Notes: generated from the letters alone by a model not told the origin. Shown: positions 10,851 to 24,354, counted from the first letter of the stretch. The stretch: 64,000 nucleotides of DNA from Doryteuthis pealeii (GCA_023376005.1 CM042142.1:46340741-46404740), one strand, 5' to 3'. A program made the numbers and translations.

Positions 10851-10859
10851 GATTTGAAC

Positions 10860-11935
10860 ACTAATATCTATGGTTATTTTACCGAGGGGTTAGGGAATTG
10901 CATTTATTGCACATTCCTATTTACATCATGCACTCCTATCTAAATACAAATAATTTGCACAGTTGTATGATTTCTCATAACTAATAATAAAAAAAAAAGT
11001 AAAATAACCCATCACCACCACCGTAATCACGGACATTTAATATTAGATTTTATATATATACATATATATTAGTATTATAGAGTTAGGTACAAGTAATGGT
11101 AGTTTACAATGCCTGGGTAAACATTAGTCTACCACATATATCAATTTCCCATATATCTAGGAGATAATTTTAGCATTTTTTTTTTTAAGAAAAAAAAAAA
11201 AGTGTGGGAGGGGGGTTATCTTCTATGCCATCAAATATGGTAAATATCTTCTGTATTGTTTTCACAATTTTTTTTTTATCATCAGTATAAGTGCAATTCA
11301 CTTGTTGTCATATACATCCAAAATATTTTTCTGATAAAAACAGCATCAACAAAGCCATTGTTAATGAAATTTTATATAAAGGCCAATTGGGACATTTCCA
11401 TTAGAAATAAGTCATTTTTTTTTTTTTAATAGTACTTTATGAGTCTTATCTTCTGTATTATCATAATGTCCTTTCTATTAGTTTTATTAAGATATAAATA
11501 GACCTATTGAGAAAAAAAAATTGATTCTGTCATATTTTATTGCTGACAATACTTGCTAACAATAGCATTGTGATAGAAAAATTTGGAAGAAGATACAATA
11601 TATAACAATGGAAATAAATAAGCCAGCAATATGTTTTTTTTTTTTTTTTATTTTACAAGTATCTTTTTAAAAACAGAAAATTAACACAATAAGAAATCAC
11701 AACATTTCTAGTCGAGAGTATATTAATTTATCTGATTATCAATTCCTGACGTTTTATTAAATTTGAAAGTACACAGAAAATAAACAAGATAAAGTTGCAG
11801 GTGATATTTTCATGCAAATAAAATTGTCAAATATGAGATTTCTTTTCTTCAAATTTGACTGCATTGATACTTAAATCTCAAATTTTATATTGGATATATT
11901 CACCAAACCCCTCTGCCATGGGCAATATTTTTTTT
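10860..11935. other. Unassigned AT-rich DNA
   Basis: No gene was found. Long A/T tracts occur at 11177-11200, 11415-11430 and 11633-11652. Confidence 0.5.
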
Positions 11936-12150
11936 AAGTGGAGCATAAATAGTTCAGTCTGTAGAGTAGAGTATCCACCTTTGAACTACAAGGTTCCAGG
12001 TTCGATACTGGTCCTCGCCAACTTGGATCTGTGCAGTAAATTAGAGAGCTGATGTTAGGTGTGGCGCTCCACCCCAGATTCAAGAACAATCTCCCTGGTC
12101 TAGCACTGGTAAAAAAAAGGATAGATTTCCTCACTACCTGGCTGATACAA
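11936..12150 (+). mobile_element. SINE family A, plus-strand copy
   Basis: The head contains AAATAGTTCAGTCTGTAGAG (decayed A box) and GGTTCCAGGTTCGATACTGG (B box GGTTCGATACTG matches the RNA polymerase III consensus). The family body follows through GGTGTGGCGCTCCACCCCAG and TACCTGGCTGATAC. Open frames on both strands here are repeat artefacts. Confidence 0.8.
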
Positions 12151-13633
12151 ATAATAGGATACTCCACCTACAACTAGTTTGAATTCTGAGTTTTCATTCT
12201 TCGAGACTCCTATTGCTACACCTCTTTCTATCTCCCCTTCTAACTGCTCCAAATCACCATCTCCCCACCAAATTATCCACACCATATACTATATAAAGTG
12301 TTTCACACACAGGTAGGTACTAGTGTATTAATATAGATATCAAGAATTTGGATGATAAAAAAATTGGTGTTCAGTATGAATGCAGACCCCACAAAATTAC
12401 TATTCAATTGCAAATGGGACTGGAAATTGCTTTATTCTCAAGTATATTGCTCTAATAAAAATCTTACTATGTTGTGCCTTTTTTGTTGTTTTACAGTTAC
12501 ACACATACATACCAACATACATAATTTGAATTTTAGTAATACATAAATAAAAGATTTTTTTTTTTAAATTTTCATAGTATTCTTGTTCACCAACAGATAA
12601 CAGTTATATTAAACTTTCCTTTTTTTTTCCTTAATTGATTTCTTTTTGCAATGTAAAAGAAGAAGCTCATGAAGATTCACCCTTGTACATATAATATATC
12701 CAGACTTGATTAAAGAAAGAAATTCACTGAAACTCCATATTGTCCTTGTCTAATATCATTTCTTCTTTCATTAACTGAAATTCATATTTAGATTCGGGGC
12801 AAAGTGTGAAGAAAATTTTCTAAATAGATTCACATTGGAATCGAGACTGTTTTTGATTTCATTAGTAACAAATCATTTGAAAACTGGTCTGCCCAAGATA
12901 GGTTCTCCAGCAACGCTAACCTAATCATGCAGTAAAAATGGCTCCAGGACTGTACTTCGGATATGAATGTATAAGATAATTAACCTGCAGAGACTAAGGT
13001 CAGCCTTTATAAGACATAAATAAACACTAATTTGCAAAGATAAAAATAATATGTACTTGTATTTATCACATACACAAACATTTGTTAAAGATGACGGCAG
13101 TTTTCTAAGATGTTAATTAGCTGTCTATTACATTATCAGAACAGACTAACTGTTAATATTCCAATATATCAAACACAGACGTATCCGATGACAATCTCAG
13201 AACAGACACAAGTTACAATTAACTAGCATTTTTTACTGGGTTTTATTTTTTATTTTAAAATAAATAAAAAAATGAAAATCACATTAAAATTAGTGCATTT
13301 TTTGGTTATTTCTTATTCTTTTTAGCCAATTTACTTATTTACAATGAACAAAGAAAACAACTGCTAGAATAAAGAGTTAATTCCCTTGAGGCGATCTCTG
13401 TTCATTAGAGGCAGGTAAGTTATTCTAATCACTACTTGCTGTCTGGATCATGCAAATAAAGACAGGTTCTACTTTAATTGTTATACTACTCATTCAAAAG
13501 CAAAAGAAGATTGCATTAGCATTTGACCATTGGCTATTTGTGGCAATAATGAACACTTTAATGAGATCGCCTAAGTAACGAACAAAATGAAATCTGCTAA
13601 GTAACAAATGAGAAACCAGTGGAAAATCCTTAG

Positions 13634-13670
<37 letters not shown>

Positions 13671-13770
13671 GTTTCAACCAAAACCACAAAAAGAAACATT
13701 TCTTCTTAAATTTACTGCAACACTGAGTATTGTACTACAGACTTGAGTATTTAAATTTATTTTTATACAA
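12151..13770. other. Unassigned DNA with a low-copy repeat and a long A tract
   Basis: 12385-12475 (CCCCACAAAATTACTATTCA, then TTGCAAATGGGAC) matches 44623-44700, so it is a dispersed repeat. 13637-13667 is a 31-base A tract. No exon was recognised. Confidence 0.5.
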
Positions 13771-14315
13771 CTGATTGATTTTAATGGCATTCAAGCAGTC
13801 TAGGGTTATTTTATGCCAATAGGTTAGGGAATTGTGTTCACTGTATATTTATATCAACATTTTTTGTGTAGTTGTTTCTTTAAGGTTTTTCACACAGCTG
13901 TATGATTTCAAATATTTTTATCATATATTAATAATCATGATATCAAATAATTATTTCTATTTAATAATAATCCTTTTTTTTCACACACTTATATGGTTTC
14001 AAGTAAGTAATAATAATCCTTAGTAAACAATCATAGCTTCAAGTAACTATTCTTAATGCAAATAATTTATAGCTAAGGGTATCAAGTATTCCCATCAAAT
14101 AGAAATAATTTTTACACAGAACTATTTGATCCATAAATGGAAACCTAACATGTACTATCATTCTGGGTCAGAATTGATCTTAGAGTAATAACAATGAAGG
14201 GGTACTCTGCACTCCCCAGCGCACCAGACCCAGAGCCTCACCATCAGATGCAGTTTAGTTTCAACCTCAAGGGATAAAGTCAGTCTATTCTGTCAGCCCT
14301 TCTGACAGGGTATTA
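13771..14315 (+). repeat. Repeat C, near-complete copy
   Basis: The copy begins GATTGATTTTAATGGCATTC. The short tandem middle (GTATGATTTCAAATATTT, then TTTCAAGTAAGTAATAATAA) follows, and the distal end includes GGAAACCTAACATGTACTAT and CAGATGCAGTTTAGTTTCAA. The frame at 13832-14023 lies inside it. Confidence 0.75.
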
Positions 14316-17277
14316 AAATTCATTTTTAGTGGAAGTATTTATTTAGTATTTTCTTTCATTGCCATTACTCCCATTGTAAAATGATTACTACTTGTGTAAA
14401 AAGGGCAACTAATATGGAGTTGAAAAAATGAATTAAAAAAAGGCAGAAGATTTGGAATAGTTATTTGTCATCCATTTGGTTAAAGAGAAGAAGCTACTCA
14501 AACAATGAACCAATTTAAGTTCTTTTTAACATTAAGAAAAATGCTAAGGATTGACATAGCCCCATCTAAAAATAAATAAAAGATGCTACTCATACTACAA
14601 ATGTAGAAAACAAAAAGATAAGACGACAATAACAACAGGGTACAAATAAAAAATGAAGAATAGAGCAAGAATGAGTTTAAAGGTTTGCGTTTGGCTTTTG
14701 CAAACCAATGGTTCTTCATAGTTCCGTTGGTTAAAGCAGCTGGCGTGTTTAATCAGATTTCCTTGATGTAAAAGGGACATCATTTTTTTAAAATCAGTAT
14801 GACCTATCCTTTATCATATCTGACAGGATTTGTTTCTGGATGTTGTTGATGGTCTGAGTGAGTTGCAATAAATAAATAAAAATTAAAATTAAGAGTAAAG
14901 TAAATACTAGTCAAAATTAATACAGACTTGATTATTTCCAGCTAAAACTTTTACAATGGTTCCTTTCAATGTTTAAATCAAAAATTGAATTCTGCTTCTT
15001 TAAAATATAAAGATATTTTGTAAAAAAGACAAAGGAACTTTTTGGATGGGATTCAAAAAATTTGGTTCCAAAAAGAAAAATCCTGCCTGAAGATCCACTC
15101 AAAAATGAACTAACTCTAGTCCTCTTCTATAAGTGATTCTTTAAAAAAAAAAAAAAAAAAAAATCCAGAAAAAAAAAGGTATAAAAAATCATCCAGCCTC
15201 TCCAGCCCTAAATCTCTCACCCTCGCCCCAACACTAATAAAAAAAAATCACAAGTTATACATAACAAAGGAGTTCTACAAAGACTTTAGAGAAGGAATGA
15301 AGAAAAAAGAAATAAATAAACAAATTGAAAAAAAAAAAGAAAGAAAAAAAGATTGATTCAATTAATTAAAAGAAGTTGTGGGCACAAACGTGCTCCTTAC
15401 AGTCTCAGATCTCTCATTAAAACTAAGAAATTCACAAGATTCATTTGCAGTTTTAAATTATTTGGGCTTTACTCTTTTCTCTTCTGACTGCTGAGGACTT
15501 CAAGATTTTTTTTTTATTGTCCCATAGCCATCAGACAAAATAAAAATCTCAGGCTAAAAAAAAAAAAAAAAGTTTAAAATAAAAACATACCTATTCATTT
15601 TGACTCTATTCACTGTTACTCAATACCTTAATTACAACTTAGTTGTATAACAAAAAGAAGTTCTATCATCAGCAAAGTAAAATTTAAAAAATTTTTTTTT
15701 TTTCATGAGGTAGTGGGATGTTTTTTGTTTGTTTGTTTCCTTCCTCAGAGATTTTGCATTGTGACTTTCTTTTTATAGAGAAAAATAAATTTAAAAAATG
15801 AAAAAAAAAAAAAAAAAAAAAAAGGTGGGGGAATACCAAGTTATATTTAAATAAAATAAAAAGGTCTTTAGGTTGAAATGAATCAAAATAGAACTTTTCT
15901 TTAATTAGGTCTCAGTAACTGAGAAGACAAAAGCATCTTTTGTATCCTTGCAGGCAAAAAAAGTCAAATTGGAACAGGTGATAAAGACTTGCGGAAAAGT
16001 CATTCTTTTTCAAGAATCTTTTTATAGTCATTTTTTTTTTTTTTTTTTTTGCGCCTTTCAATCCAGAGCAATTGTAATTGATCAGAATCTAAAATCCCCT
16101 GCACCATCTGTAGGGAGACCAATTTTGCACGATTGTGAAATCGTGAATCTGAAATGCAATCCATTTTTTTAATGTAATTTTCAGTAATAAATAACAAATT
16201 AGTCCTTAGATAAAAAAAAAAGAAAAAAAAAAATGAATTAGAAAAAAAAAAAATCAAAAACAATATTTCAAAATTTAATAACCGTCTCTACAATTTTGCT
16301 GTTAAAAATTTCATACTAATACAGACATTACATGATTATTTTCTTAAAATTTGTTTTTACAAATATTTATCCTTATTTTTCTTTCTAAGACACACAAAAA
16401 AAATTAAGTCATCAATTTTCTGAGAAAAGGGTTGGCTCTATTTCTAAATATTTAAAAATAATTTCTAAGAAACTGTAGCCAAGCAGATGGAATCAGGAAC
16501 CATTGCTAACATGCAAATGAAGGATAGACAAATAGTGTTGATGTAGGAATTGGAGGGAAGGGGAGTGATACAAAGATCAAAGCAATGAATTTAACAAATG
16601 ATTAAAAAGTTGTGTAGAATTTTAAAAATGAAAAAAAAAAAAAGTTTAAAACGTGAAAATGGAAAAACAAAATTAACTTAAAAGTGGAAACGGAATTAAG
16701 GAAAATTTGAAATTGAAGATTGGTCCTCCCTACACCTCCAAGTGCATCTGCTTGTAGTTTTTGTATTTTGTCTCTTTCAGCTAACCAAAGGATTTACAAA
16801 GAAAAAAAAATGTTTAAATCTAAAATTTTAAAAAATAATTTAGACAAAACTGGTCTTTAAAATTTCTGAAAACATTCATCATAACTGAATAGGTTTGAAA
16901 TGATCGCAAAAGACATTCAGTTTGATAGACATCTAATGACCGAGAATTTGTTTGAGAATGTGGCTTTCATTGGATTAATGATTCACATGATCAGGTGAAA
17001 CTAGGAAGTTTACAAGTTAGATACAAACTTTAGTCAGTTATAAATTACCAATAAGAATGGATGGAGAATTCCATCTGTGCTCAACTGATTCCCATAGGTC
17101 ACAATGGCTAATATGAGTTGATTGTCAATAAAATAAGTGTACATATAAAAATGTCTGCCTTGTTCTTCATTTCAACACAGAGGAACTTAAAGCAGTTGGG
17201 GTCACAACAAAACAAAATAGACATGGTGACGCATGGATAACAAGGAAAGGAGACAGGCTATGAGAAATCATCTAATT
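14316..17277. other. AT-rich DNA, many homopolymer tracts, no gene seen
   Basis: The region contains A tracts at 15142-15165, 15557-15572 and 15800-15823, and a T tract at 16031-16050. Frames at 15948-16172 and 16000-16263 overlap on opposite strands around the T tract and are artefacts. 14690-14880 matches 2960-3120 (low-copy repeat). Confidence 0.5.
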
Positions 17278-17420
17278 TGGTTTGGCTTCTTTGTTTAATA
17301 GCATATCAAACTTTGAGGGTTTTCTAATGCCAAAGCTATCCTTAGAGAAGAACAGTAGTGGTACTGGAGAGGAGTCATACCATTCCCAAGGGTATTAGTT
17401 CAAGTTAATGAAATAGCGTG
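17278..17420 (+). repeat. Repeat D, 5' fragment
   Basis: TTTGGTTTGGCTTCTTTGTT, then AATAGCATATCAA and AATGCCAAAGCTATCCTTAG match the start of repeat D as seen at 63240-63360 and 63541 onward. Confidence 0.6.
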
Positions 17421-18024
17421 ACTGGAATTCAAACTTTGAGAAAGACAATCAATTTCATGGAAGGTGTGAGAAACAAATTAAAAGAATTGCAAATGACAAA
17501 AAAAAAAAAATTCAAATCCTTAAGAAATTGAGACAACATCTGGGACATAGACTAAAAAAAATTTTTTAATTTTGGAGAAAAAAAAGAGTCCATAGAAATT
17601 ATTTTTGGAAGTTAAAGTAAAAGACAAGATAATACCATGGGACACACAAACTAAATTTTGGCACGTCTACATTAAATGAAAATTTGTTTCAATCCAGTCG
17701 GCTAAAGTAAAAATTTAAAATTGCATGAAAAATGCCAGTAATTTTTACAATGATCACAACAATTAAATAGGTAAAGGAAAGTTTTCACTAATAGAAAGAA
17801 GAAAAAAGCATTAAACTTCTTAAATGTGGGTCTTTAGTTGCATCTCAAATGCAATTACAATCAAGATGATTAACTATATAGTAGTCCCCACCTTATCTGC
17901 TACTAGAGAGTATAGGTATAAAAATAACAAAAAACCTATATATACTGGATTATTTCCCCCTGATACATCTATGTATTTATAAATTTGGCAAACTAAGAGA
18001 TTATATAATAATAAAACAGAACAA

Positions 18025-18140
18025 TAATACTACCATCAGTGGAGCTTAGAAAATGCTCTATGTATACCCCAGCAGAGGAGTAAGACAGTCCAAAAAGGGT
18101 GTCCTGAATCTGATGGTGAGGCTCCAGTTCTGGAGCTCAG
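18025..18140 (-). repeat. Repeat C distal end next to a LINE fragment
   Basis: On the minus strand GAGCTCCAGAACTGGAGCCT, then CACCATCAGATTCAGGACAC and a TTACTCCTCTGC phrase correspond to the distal end of repeat C. It abuts the 3' side of the LINE relic at 18152-18672, possibly by nested insertion. Confidence 0.6.
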
Positions 18141-18151
18141 TGGAGAGTGCT

Positions 18152-18672
18152 TTCAGAATGTGTTAAGAACAGCATGCAGGATCCTTGTGTAATTCCCATC
18201 TAGCTTCTCCAAGCATTTCATTATAGTCCAAGTCATGCAGTAGTACTGATATGGCTACAGATTGGAAGAATTCCCATTTTATTTTATTAGAAAGATCAGA
18301 TTTCCATATGAGCGATAACCTGTTAATAGCAGTCCATGCCTTTTCTATGCGTATATGGACATAATTTTCTATAGATGAGATATTGCTACCTAGGTAAGTG
18401 AACTGATCTACTAATTTCAGGGGTTAATCATTTAATTTGGAGATGGCCCCATCTGGTTTAAAACATATGAACTTTCTTTTATCCGAGTTCACATAGAGGC
18501 CAATGCCTATTGCTGCCTGTTCCAGGTTATGCAGCAGATTCGTTTTGGGCAAGTGTATTGGAGAGAAGCGCTAGATTATCTCTGCAGGGTCTGCTTCAAT
18601 AATAGTTTCTACAGGATATTGTATGCTTCTTGCCTTATTTAACGGGAAACCATCAATGTTATGGAAAACCAA
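18152..18672 (-). pseudogene. LINE reverse-transcriptase relic (RTE/Jockey-like)
   Basis: The minus-strand translation, with stops and one or more frameshifts, reads as the palm/thumb part of a non-LTR retrotransposon reverse transcriptase. Blocks in order are NKARSIQYPVETIIEAD (catalytic Y/F-A-D-D position decayed to ADPAE), LEQAAIGIGLYVNSDK, FICFKPDGAISKLN, PLKLVDQFTYLGSNISS, RIEKAWTAINRLSLIWKSD and, in another frame, KCLEKLDGNYTRILHAVLN. The element is 5'- and 3'-truncated and cannot encode an active enzyme. The blocks TIIxAD and KLVDxFTYLGS are shared with the fragment at 54425-55093, so both belong to one LINE family. Confidence 0.8.
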
Positions 18673-18678
18673 GTAAGT

Positions 18679-18725
<47 letters not shown>
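18679..18725. repeat. (ACAT)n-(AT)n microsatellite
   Basis: About six ACAT units pass into an (AT)n run, directly at the 5' border of the LINE relic. Confidence 0.9.
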
Positions 18726-19199
18726 AAATAGATCAGTTGTAATGATGCTTTGACCCCAAAACCATGCCTGACCCCATAGTCACCATCCGATGAAGGCTTA
18801 ATTGGCAAAAAAACTTCTTTTTTGTGTGATTATATGGATAGATAATAATTACAATATTTAAGTATGTAATAAGCAGATTAAATACAATGTTGTGGCATTG
18901 TCAATTTTTTTTTTTTTTTACTAGATTAATTATAAAGATGAAAACTTTTGCTATTGTGGTCATTAGTGATTAAATTAATTGGGAAAGAGTATTAATTAAT
19001 TGCTTTTGTTCCATCAAGCAAAGAATTAAGATTTATTTATTTAATGGATCATAACAGTTTTCATATACATATAAGAAAAGAAAAATGAGGAGAAAAAAAA
19101 ATTAATCGAGTTTGTGTTGGAGACTTCAAAAGAAAGTTTGTAACAATTTCTATCATAATGACAAATTCAATCACATGGAAAATAATTCTGCACACTTTG

Positions 19200-19238
<39 letters not shown>

Positions 19239-20514
19239 GATTACATAAGAAAGAATGTGTTTATATTGATCCACATTATGTACGTATTATCATCTGTATA
19301 TTCAGAGTGCGATGGGTAAATTGTCACCATTTTAAATTATTAATTTCACACATACACCATGTTTGATTCAGGTATTGTCTACTATGCAGCAAAATAGTCA
19401 GTTAGGCAACTATCTGTGAGGAAACCATTACAATGATGTAATTCACTCCTCCAGAAATTTGGAAATAGCACACTGTATTGTCTGGCATTCATGCTGGAAG
19501 CTCCAATACGAAGATTTCAGTGTTTTGCTGTCAATCTGAGGACAGTGCAGAAGATTCAAAGATGAAGCCAATGGTAGTTTTAACATAGGTACGGCAGTCC
19601 AGAAGCCTCACTCTGGATTGTTCTGATGAGTAAAGAACTCCTGAATTTGTTGCTGAGACTCAGGCAATGATTGACAACAATCCCAGTAAGTCAATCAGGT
19701 CCTTATAGACAGAGACATGGGAGTTACTGAGTTTCTTATCAGGCAGCAAGTTCACAAAAACAATGCAGTTTAATGTCATACCCAGGATAGCCCTTTAGAA
19801 AGGGAGGGTGGAAATCTTACCACTTTGCAAACCTCATTGATAAAGCAAAATGGTCAGCTAATCTAGCTTGCAAACCAGGATTACAGAATTAGTATTTTGG
19901 GGATTATTCGGACTATTGATCTCATTATTGTTATCTGTACAACATTTCAAAAATTCAGAGAAACAGAGTTGGAGTCAATATCCTAAGAATACTACTCGGA
20001 GTTAGACATTATACCTACAAAATCTGCAATTTGTTCCTTACTAATTATAATTTCATTGGGAATTAAGATTTAATTACTATTTTTTTTTTTTATGTTTGCA
20101 TTAAATATAACTTTTTTTTTTCTACAGATTCCCAGATACATAAATTTATGAAAAATACATAATTTTACAAATTTATCTTATAAAAGATGGCGGATGCTTA
20201 ACATGGTGAGAAATGTCATAGTGTAGAGTGTCAAGTGACAATGATGAAATAATGTTTTTTCAGGAAAATGATTTCAATTAGCTACTTTGCCTTTGTTGAT
20301 AGTCTAACTTAATTCTAATTAGGTTAAGGAGTCAGAGTTGGACCTTATAACTTCAGACCGCATGAGGTGTCCATCACTTTATTATACAAATTGTTCAGCT
20401 GTGCACACATAATTTGAATTTAAAAATTCAATCTTGATACTTTTACCCTCTTTGTGTGTGTTTATGTGTATGCATATATTGCACAGGTACACCTATGCAG
20501 ATGTATCCCATAAG
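18726..20514. other. Unassigned DNA, partly repeat-derived
   Basis: (AT)n and (AC)n lie at 19200-19240. 19765-19850 contains GCAGTTTAATGTCATACCCA, a repeat C/D tail. 19893-19955 contains GATTATTCGGACTATTGATC, a short copy of the element described at 48826-48985. The more balanced stretch 19300-19760 was not identified. Confidence 0.5.
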
Positions 20515-20760
20515 TAGTAGTCAGCAAAGTGGCCTATTGCCAGTATCAGCTGGACAGCAAGGGAGCCTATCCCCTTTTCACTAGTGCTCGTCCAGGAAGA
20601 TGATTTTTGCAATTGAGGTGGAGTGCCACACCTACCATCAGCTTCCCACTTTACCACACAAATCCAAACTGTTCTACTCATGCACTAAGTTGGCAAGGCC
20701 AGTATTGGATCTGGAACCTTGTGGTTCCGAGGCGGATACTCTATCGACTGAGCTAATTGA
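20515..20760 (-). mobile_element. SINE family A
   Basis: The minus-strand head (TTAGCTCAGTCGATAGAGTA; B-box-like GGTTCCAGATCCAATACTGG) is followed by the full body to GGCTGATACTGGCAATAGGC. It is near full length. Opposing short frames across it are not genes. Confidence 0.8.
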
Positions 20761-21434
20761 TATATTAGTTAATATGCACCTTAAATCAAGAAGAACAAAA
20801 CCTATGAGCAGAGATGTATTAAAAAGAAAATGAAATCTGAATTTAAAACTTACGTAACTAATATCATTAAGTGAATCTAATCTCTTTAGCCAACAGAGAC
20901 ACCGATTCAATGTTACATGAACTCTAAATCTCAAATTCTGATTTATTCTCTAATTAGTAAACAGTATTTACAAAATATTCCTTTTGAGAGGAAAAGAGAA
21001 GGAAGTAGAAGAGATCATTCAAATTTCTAGGTCTCCCCACCACCCACCCACTCACATATCTGGAAATTGGGTTAAGCAAGTAGCAGAAAATCTGAACTCT
21101 GGCCAAATCTTTCAAACTGATTTGCTCTACTTTCAATAATTGCTACCATCTGCGCCCAATGCCATCCTGGGAACGAGGGACTATACAGTTTTGTTTCAAA
21201 CCAGAATGGATTTTTTTTTAAATGAATGCAAATAGATACAGTAAGAAAAAGGAAGTTTAAAAATATATTGTATTTGATGGAAAGTTGAGATATTTTATGG
21301 ACTAAGTTTTGTCCAGATGCTAAACTATCAGTACTTACATCTGGCCCATTCTATAATATTGTAATATAAAATTGAAATGAGTAAGTAAAATAAAGATTTA
21401 TGGTGCTTAAAGCAAAGAGAAAATTGAAAGCAAG
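20761..21434. other. Unassigned DNA
   Basis: No exon or known repeat was recognised. Two short minus-strand frames have no splice or domain support. Confidence 0.5.
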
Positions 21435-21970
21435 GTTGATTTGTTTAATGACATACAAATTCCTTATGGGTTATTGAATGCTGAAATTTGATTCATTTGT
21501 AAATATTTGATTGTAATCATAACTACATTTTCAATGTTACATTGCAATTTTTAAAATTGTACTTTTATCTATAAGCATTTATTTGCACTGTTATTGGATA
21601 TCAAATATTCCTATCTAATACAAATAATTTACTTACAGACATATGGCATCTAATATTATCAATTATATAATCTAAAGTAATATTCCTGTTAAACTTTTAC
21701 TATTTCCTATCTAATACTGATACTTTAGGTTTGGTTAATGGCCCATTAACCTCTTATGGGTTATTTAATGCCAAAATGTTATTCATTTGTAAGTAACTGG
21801 TTTTTGAGAAGCACTGGTTTGGTTTGTTTTACGGCATATCAACCTCAGTGGGTCATTTAATGCCAATAAAGTTTTAAAATAAGTTCATTCTTAATGAATA
21901 TTCTTTTTTATAAACACATTTTTCTATTTAACCCATAGATGGGACCCTAACAAAAAAGTAGGGTGTTAGT
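21435..21970 (+). repeat. Repeat C/D mosaic
   Basis: Three successive heads (ACATACAAATTCCTTATGGG at 21450, CCCATTAACCTCTTATGGGT at 21741, CGGCATATCAACCTCAGTGG at 21832) are joined to C-type tandem units and to a TTTAACCCATAGATGGGACC end. It looks like nested or recombined copies of C and D. Confidence 0.6.
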
Positions 21971-22205
21971 TTATAATTTGTAAGTAAGTAAGTAAGTAAG
22001 TCGTCAGGGTGGCCTAAAGTCGGTATCAGCCAATCAGCGAAGGAGTCTATCCCCTTATCACTAGCGCTAGACCAAGGAGATTGTTTTTCCATCTGAGGTG
22101 GGGCGCCACACCTATCAGCTCCTTACTTTACCGCACAGATCCCTGTGCTACTCATACACTGAGTTTGCGGGGCCAGTATCGAACTAGAAACCTTGTGGTT
22201 TACTA
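21971..22205 (-). mobile_element. SINE family A with (TTAC)n tail
   Basis: On the minus strand the body runs from a B-box-like TTCGATACTGGCC to GGCCACCCTGACGACTTACT. It ends in five TTAC units (plus-strand GTAAGTAAGTAAGTAAGT), which defines the SINE's 3' tail. The tRNA head is cut at 22205, where a family E MITE lies next to it. Confidence 0.75.
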
Positions 22206-22215
22206 GCTGACATAA

Positions 22216-22490
22216 CTCAGAGATGCTGATAGGTACGTGTCCCACAAAAATCTAAAAGGACGCAGTAAAATCATATCCTTGCGTCTACAGTTATTTGTTT
22301 TTCTTCCCTCATCATTTAACGTTAACTGTAAATACGTTTCAATAGTTTCTTAGAAACAAATTACACAGGATAGGTTACAAGGTAGGAGGTAGACAGCTTT
22401 AGTTGAGACCCATAATTTTCCTGGGGACTCATTCAAAGCAAATATATGTGTCCCAGGTCGCATTAAATCAAAAAGCTATCAGCATCACTA
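22216..22490 (-). mobile_element. MITE family E (TGCTGATAG ends)
   Basis: The copy has inverted ends CTCAGAGATGCTGATAG and CTATCAGCATCACT. It is flanked by a possible short duplication (ATAA on both sides). The body matches the copies at 25747, 30390 and 38476 (for example TTAGAAACAAATTACACAGG and GATAGGTTACAAGGTAGGAG). It is non-coding. Confidence 0.7.
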
Positions 22491-22865
22491 ATAACTATTT
22501 TCAATGTTCTACTGAAATCATATAGCTTTAAGTCAATAATCCATAGTAAACAATTACATCTTTAAGTAAGTATTCTTAATACAAATAATTTGCATAGTTA
22601 TATATATCAAGTATTCCTATATAATACAAATAATTTTTTAAAAGATACCTTAACAAGTACTACACTCAGAGTCAGAGTAGATCTGAGAGCAATGGCAATG
22701 AAGGAGTACTCCACACTCTCTAGAATTGGAGCCTCAGCACTAGATGCAGTTTAGTTAGTGTCATAAAGAAGATATCCCTTTGGATGGGGGGGGGGTGTTC
22801 TTACTCCTTTGCAAAGAATTCATTCAGTATATTCTAAGCTCTGCTGATAAGGCCTTTGTCAGCAA
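22491..22865 (+). repeat. Repeat C, 5'-truncated copy
   Basis: The copy holds C-type tandem units (TTAAGTCAATAATCCATAGT, then TTTAAGTAAGTATTC) and the distal end with AGAGCAATGGCAATGAAGG and GATGCAGTTTAGTTAGTGTC. Confidence 0.7.
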
Positions 22866-23071
22866 GACAAACCTGTGAGCTTGCTGTGAATTTTCTATCT
22901 CAGTTATAAGAAGAGGTTTAATGGTAAGTAAAAGGTAAAAGTAAACATAAAATAATCAACATTTCAATTACTATTCTAACATCATAATCCTGTCTGTATG
23001 TGTGCACACATGAAAAAAAAATGTTTCCAACAACTCAGAACAAAGTTCTTAGCCAGAAAAAGGTTTTGCCT

Positions 23072-23465
23072 TGTCAGCAGGGCTTAGAATATACTGGTTG
23101 TATCCACTGCAGGAAGGGGTGACCCCCTCCAAAAATAAAAATAAAAGGAATATCCTGTTAATGACACTAAACTATATCTGATAATGAGGGTCCAGTTCTG
23201 AAGATCTGATAAGTGTGGAGTACCCCTTCATTGCTATTACTCCCAGGTCCACTCTTACTTGGAGAAGTAGCACCAATTAGGATTTTATCTATAGGACAAA
23301 TATATGTTTGAAAATTATTCATATTTAACAGGACCTTTTAAGAAACCACTACAGAAAAAATGTACATATGAACATACAATGAATGTGATTCCCAAACTTC
23401 TCAGCATAAAGTAACCTTAGACGTGTTGACATGCTATTAAAATCAATCAATCAACCAACCAGATG
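23072..23465 (-). repeat. Repeat C, minus-strand deleted copy
   Basis: Reverse-complement features include the GGTGACCCC-type distal end, the GGAGTACCCCTTCATTGCTA segment and, after a deletion, the GACATGCTATTAAAATCAAT head. Confidence 0.7.
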
Positions 23466-24354
23466 AGATTTCTATGGTTTTCTAATTGTTTTCATTGGCT
23501 GAAGTCCTACAGTTTGTCACATCATATCTGATAGTTTCTTTAAAAAAAAAAAAAAAAAAATTCTGAGGTTTTTACAAAGATAATTAAATACAATGCAACA
23601 TAGATGTTCACAACAAAATCCAGTCTTTTTAAAGCTATTATCCTAAATTTAATTTGTTAGTCTAGCCATTTCACCTTTAACCTCAACAATGTTAAAAAAA
23701 AAAAAATAAAAAAATAAAAAAGAAAGAATTTTTTATCAAGAAGTAAAAAAAAATAAAAATAAAATAGAATAAAATATTTCTGCAATGTGGCATAATCCAG
23801 TGAATGATCTCTTCAATTGACGCCCATATTAATTCTTGTGTATGGCCTACAACCCTCAAACATTTAACCCAATTATTAACATTTTAGCCTAAATCAGAAA
23901 ATATGGTTTATAGGTTTTCTATTTTATCTGCAAATCTTTTGTCAAGTTATTAAAATAAAATCCAAAAATAAAGTTAATTTCTAAACAACTTTCATGTCAA
24001 AAATAATAAATGCTGATGGGGGAAAATAAATCAGGATAACACCTGGAAAATTTCACGCATGTTTATTTATTTTTCCTTCAAAGGGAAAGTAGGAAAATAA
24101 TTTTTGCTGGTTTTGTTTAATGGTAATTCATTATTGGCAGTTCCAATACAAAAGTGATTGCACAGTTGGTACCTTCAATAATAATTTCATTCTTGAAATA
24201 ACTTTCATTTCTGCTATTTAAAAAGATAGCATTATTATCTGAGAAATAATGATGAAAGAAACTGAATTCATCATAATGTTAAATGAGCAACAATCTTATT
24301 TTTCATTGAGAGAGAGAGAGAGAGGCCTGTATTTCTAATTTATACTCTATATAT
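23466..24354. other. Unassigned AT-rich DNA
   Basis: A tracts lie at 23541-23560 and 23694-23712, and a short (GA)n at 24308-24323. No gene was seen. Confidence 0.5.

Noticed and set aside
16000..16263. Overlapping frames of 74 and 87 codons on opposite strands
   Set aside because: Both are produced by poly(T)/poly(A) tracts and have no domain, splice or codon support.
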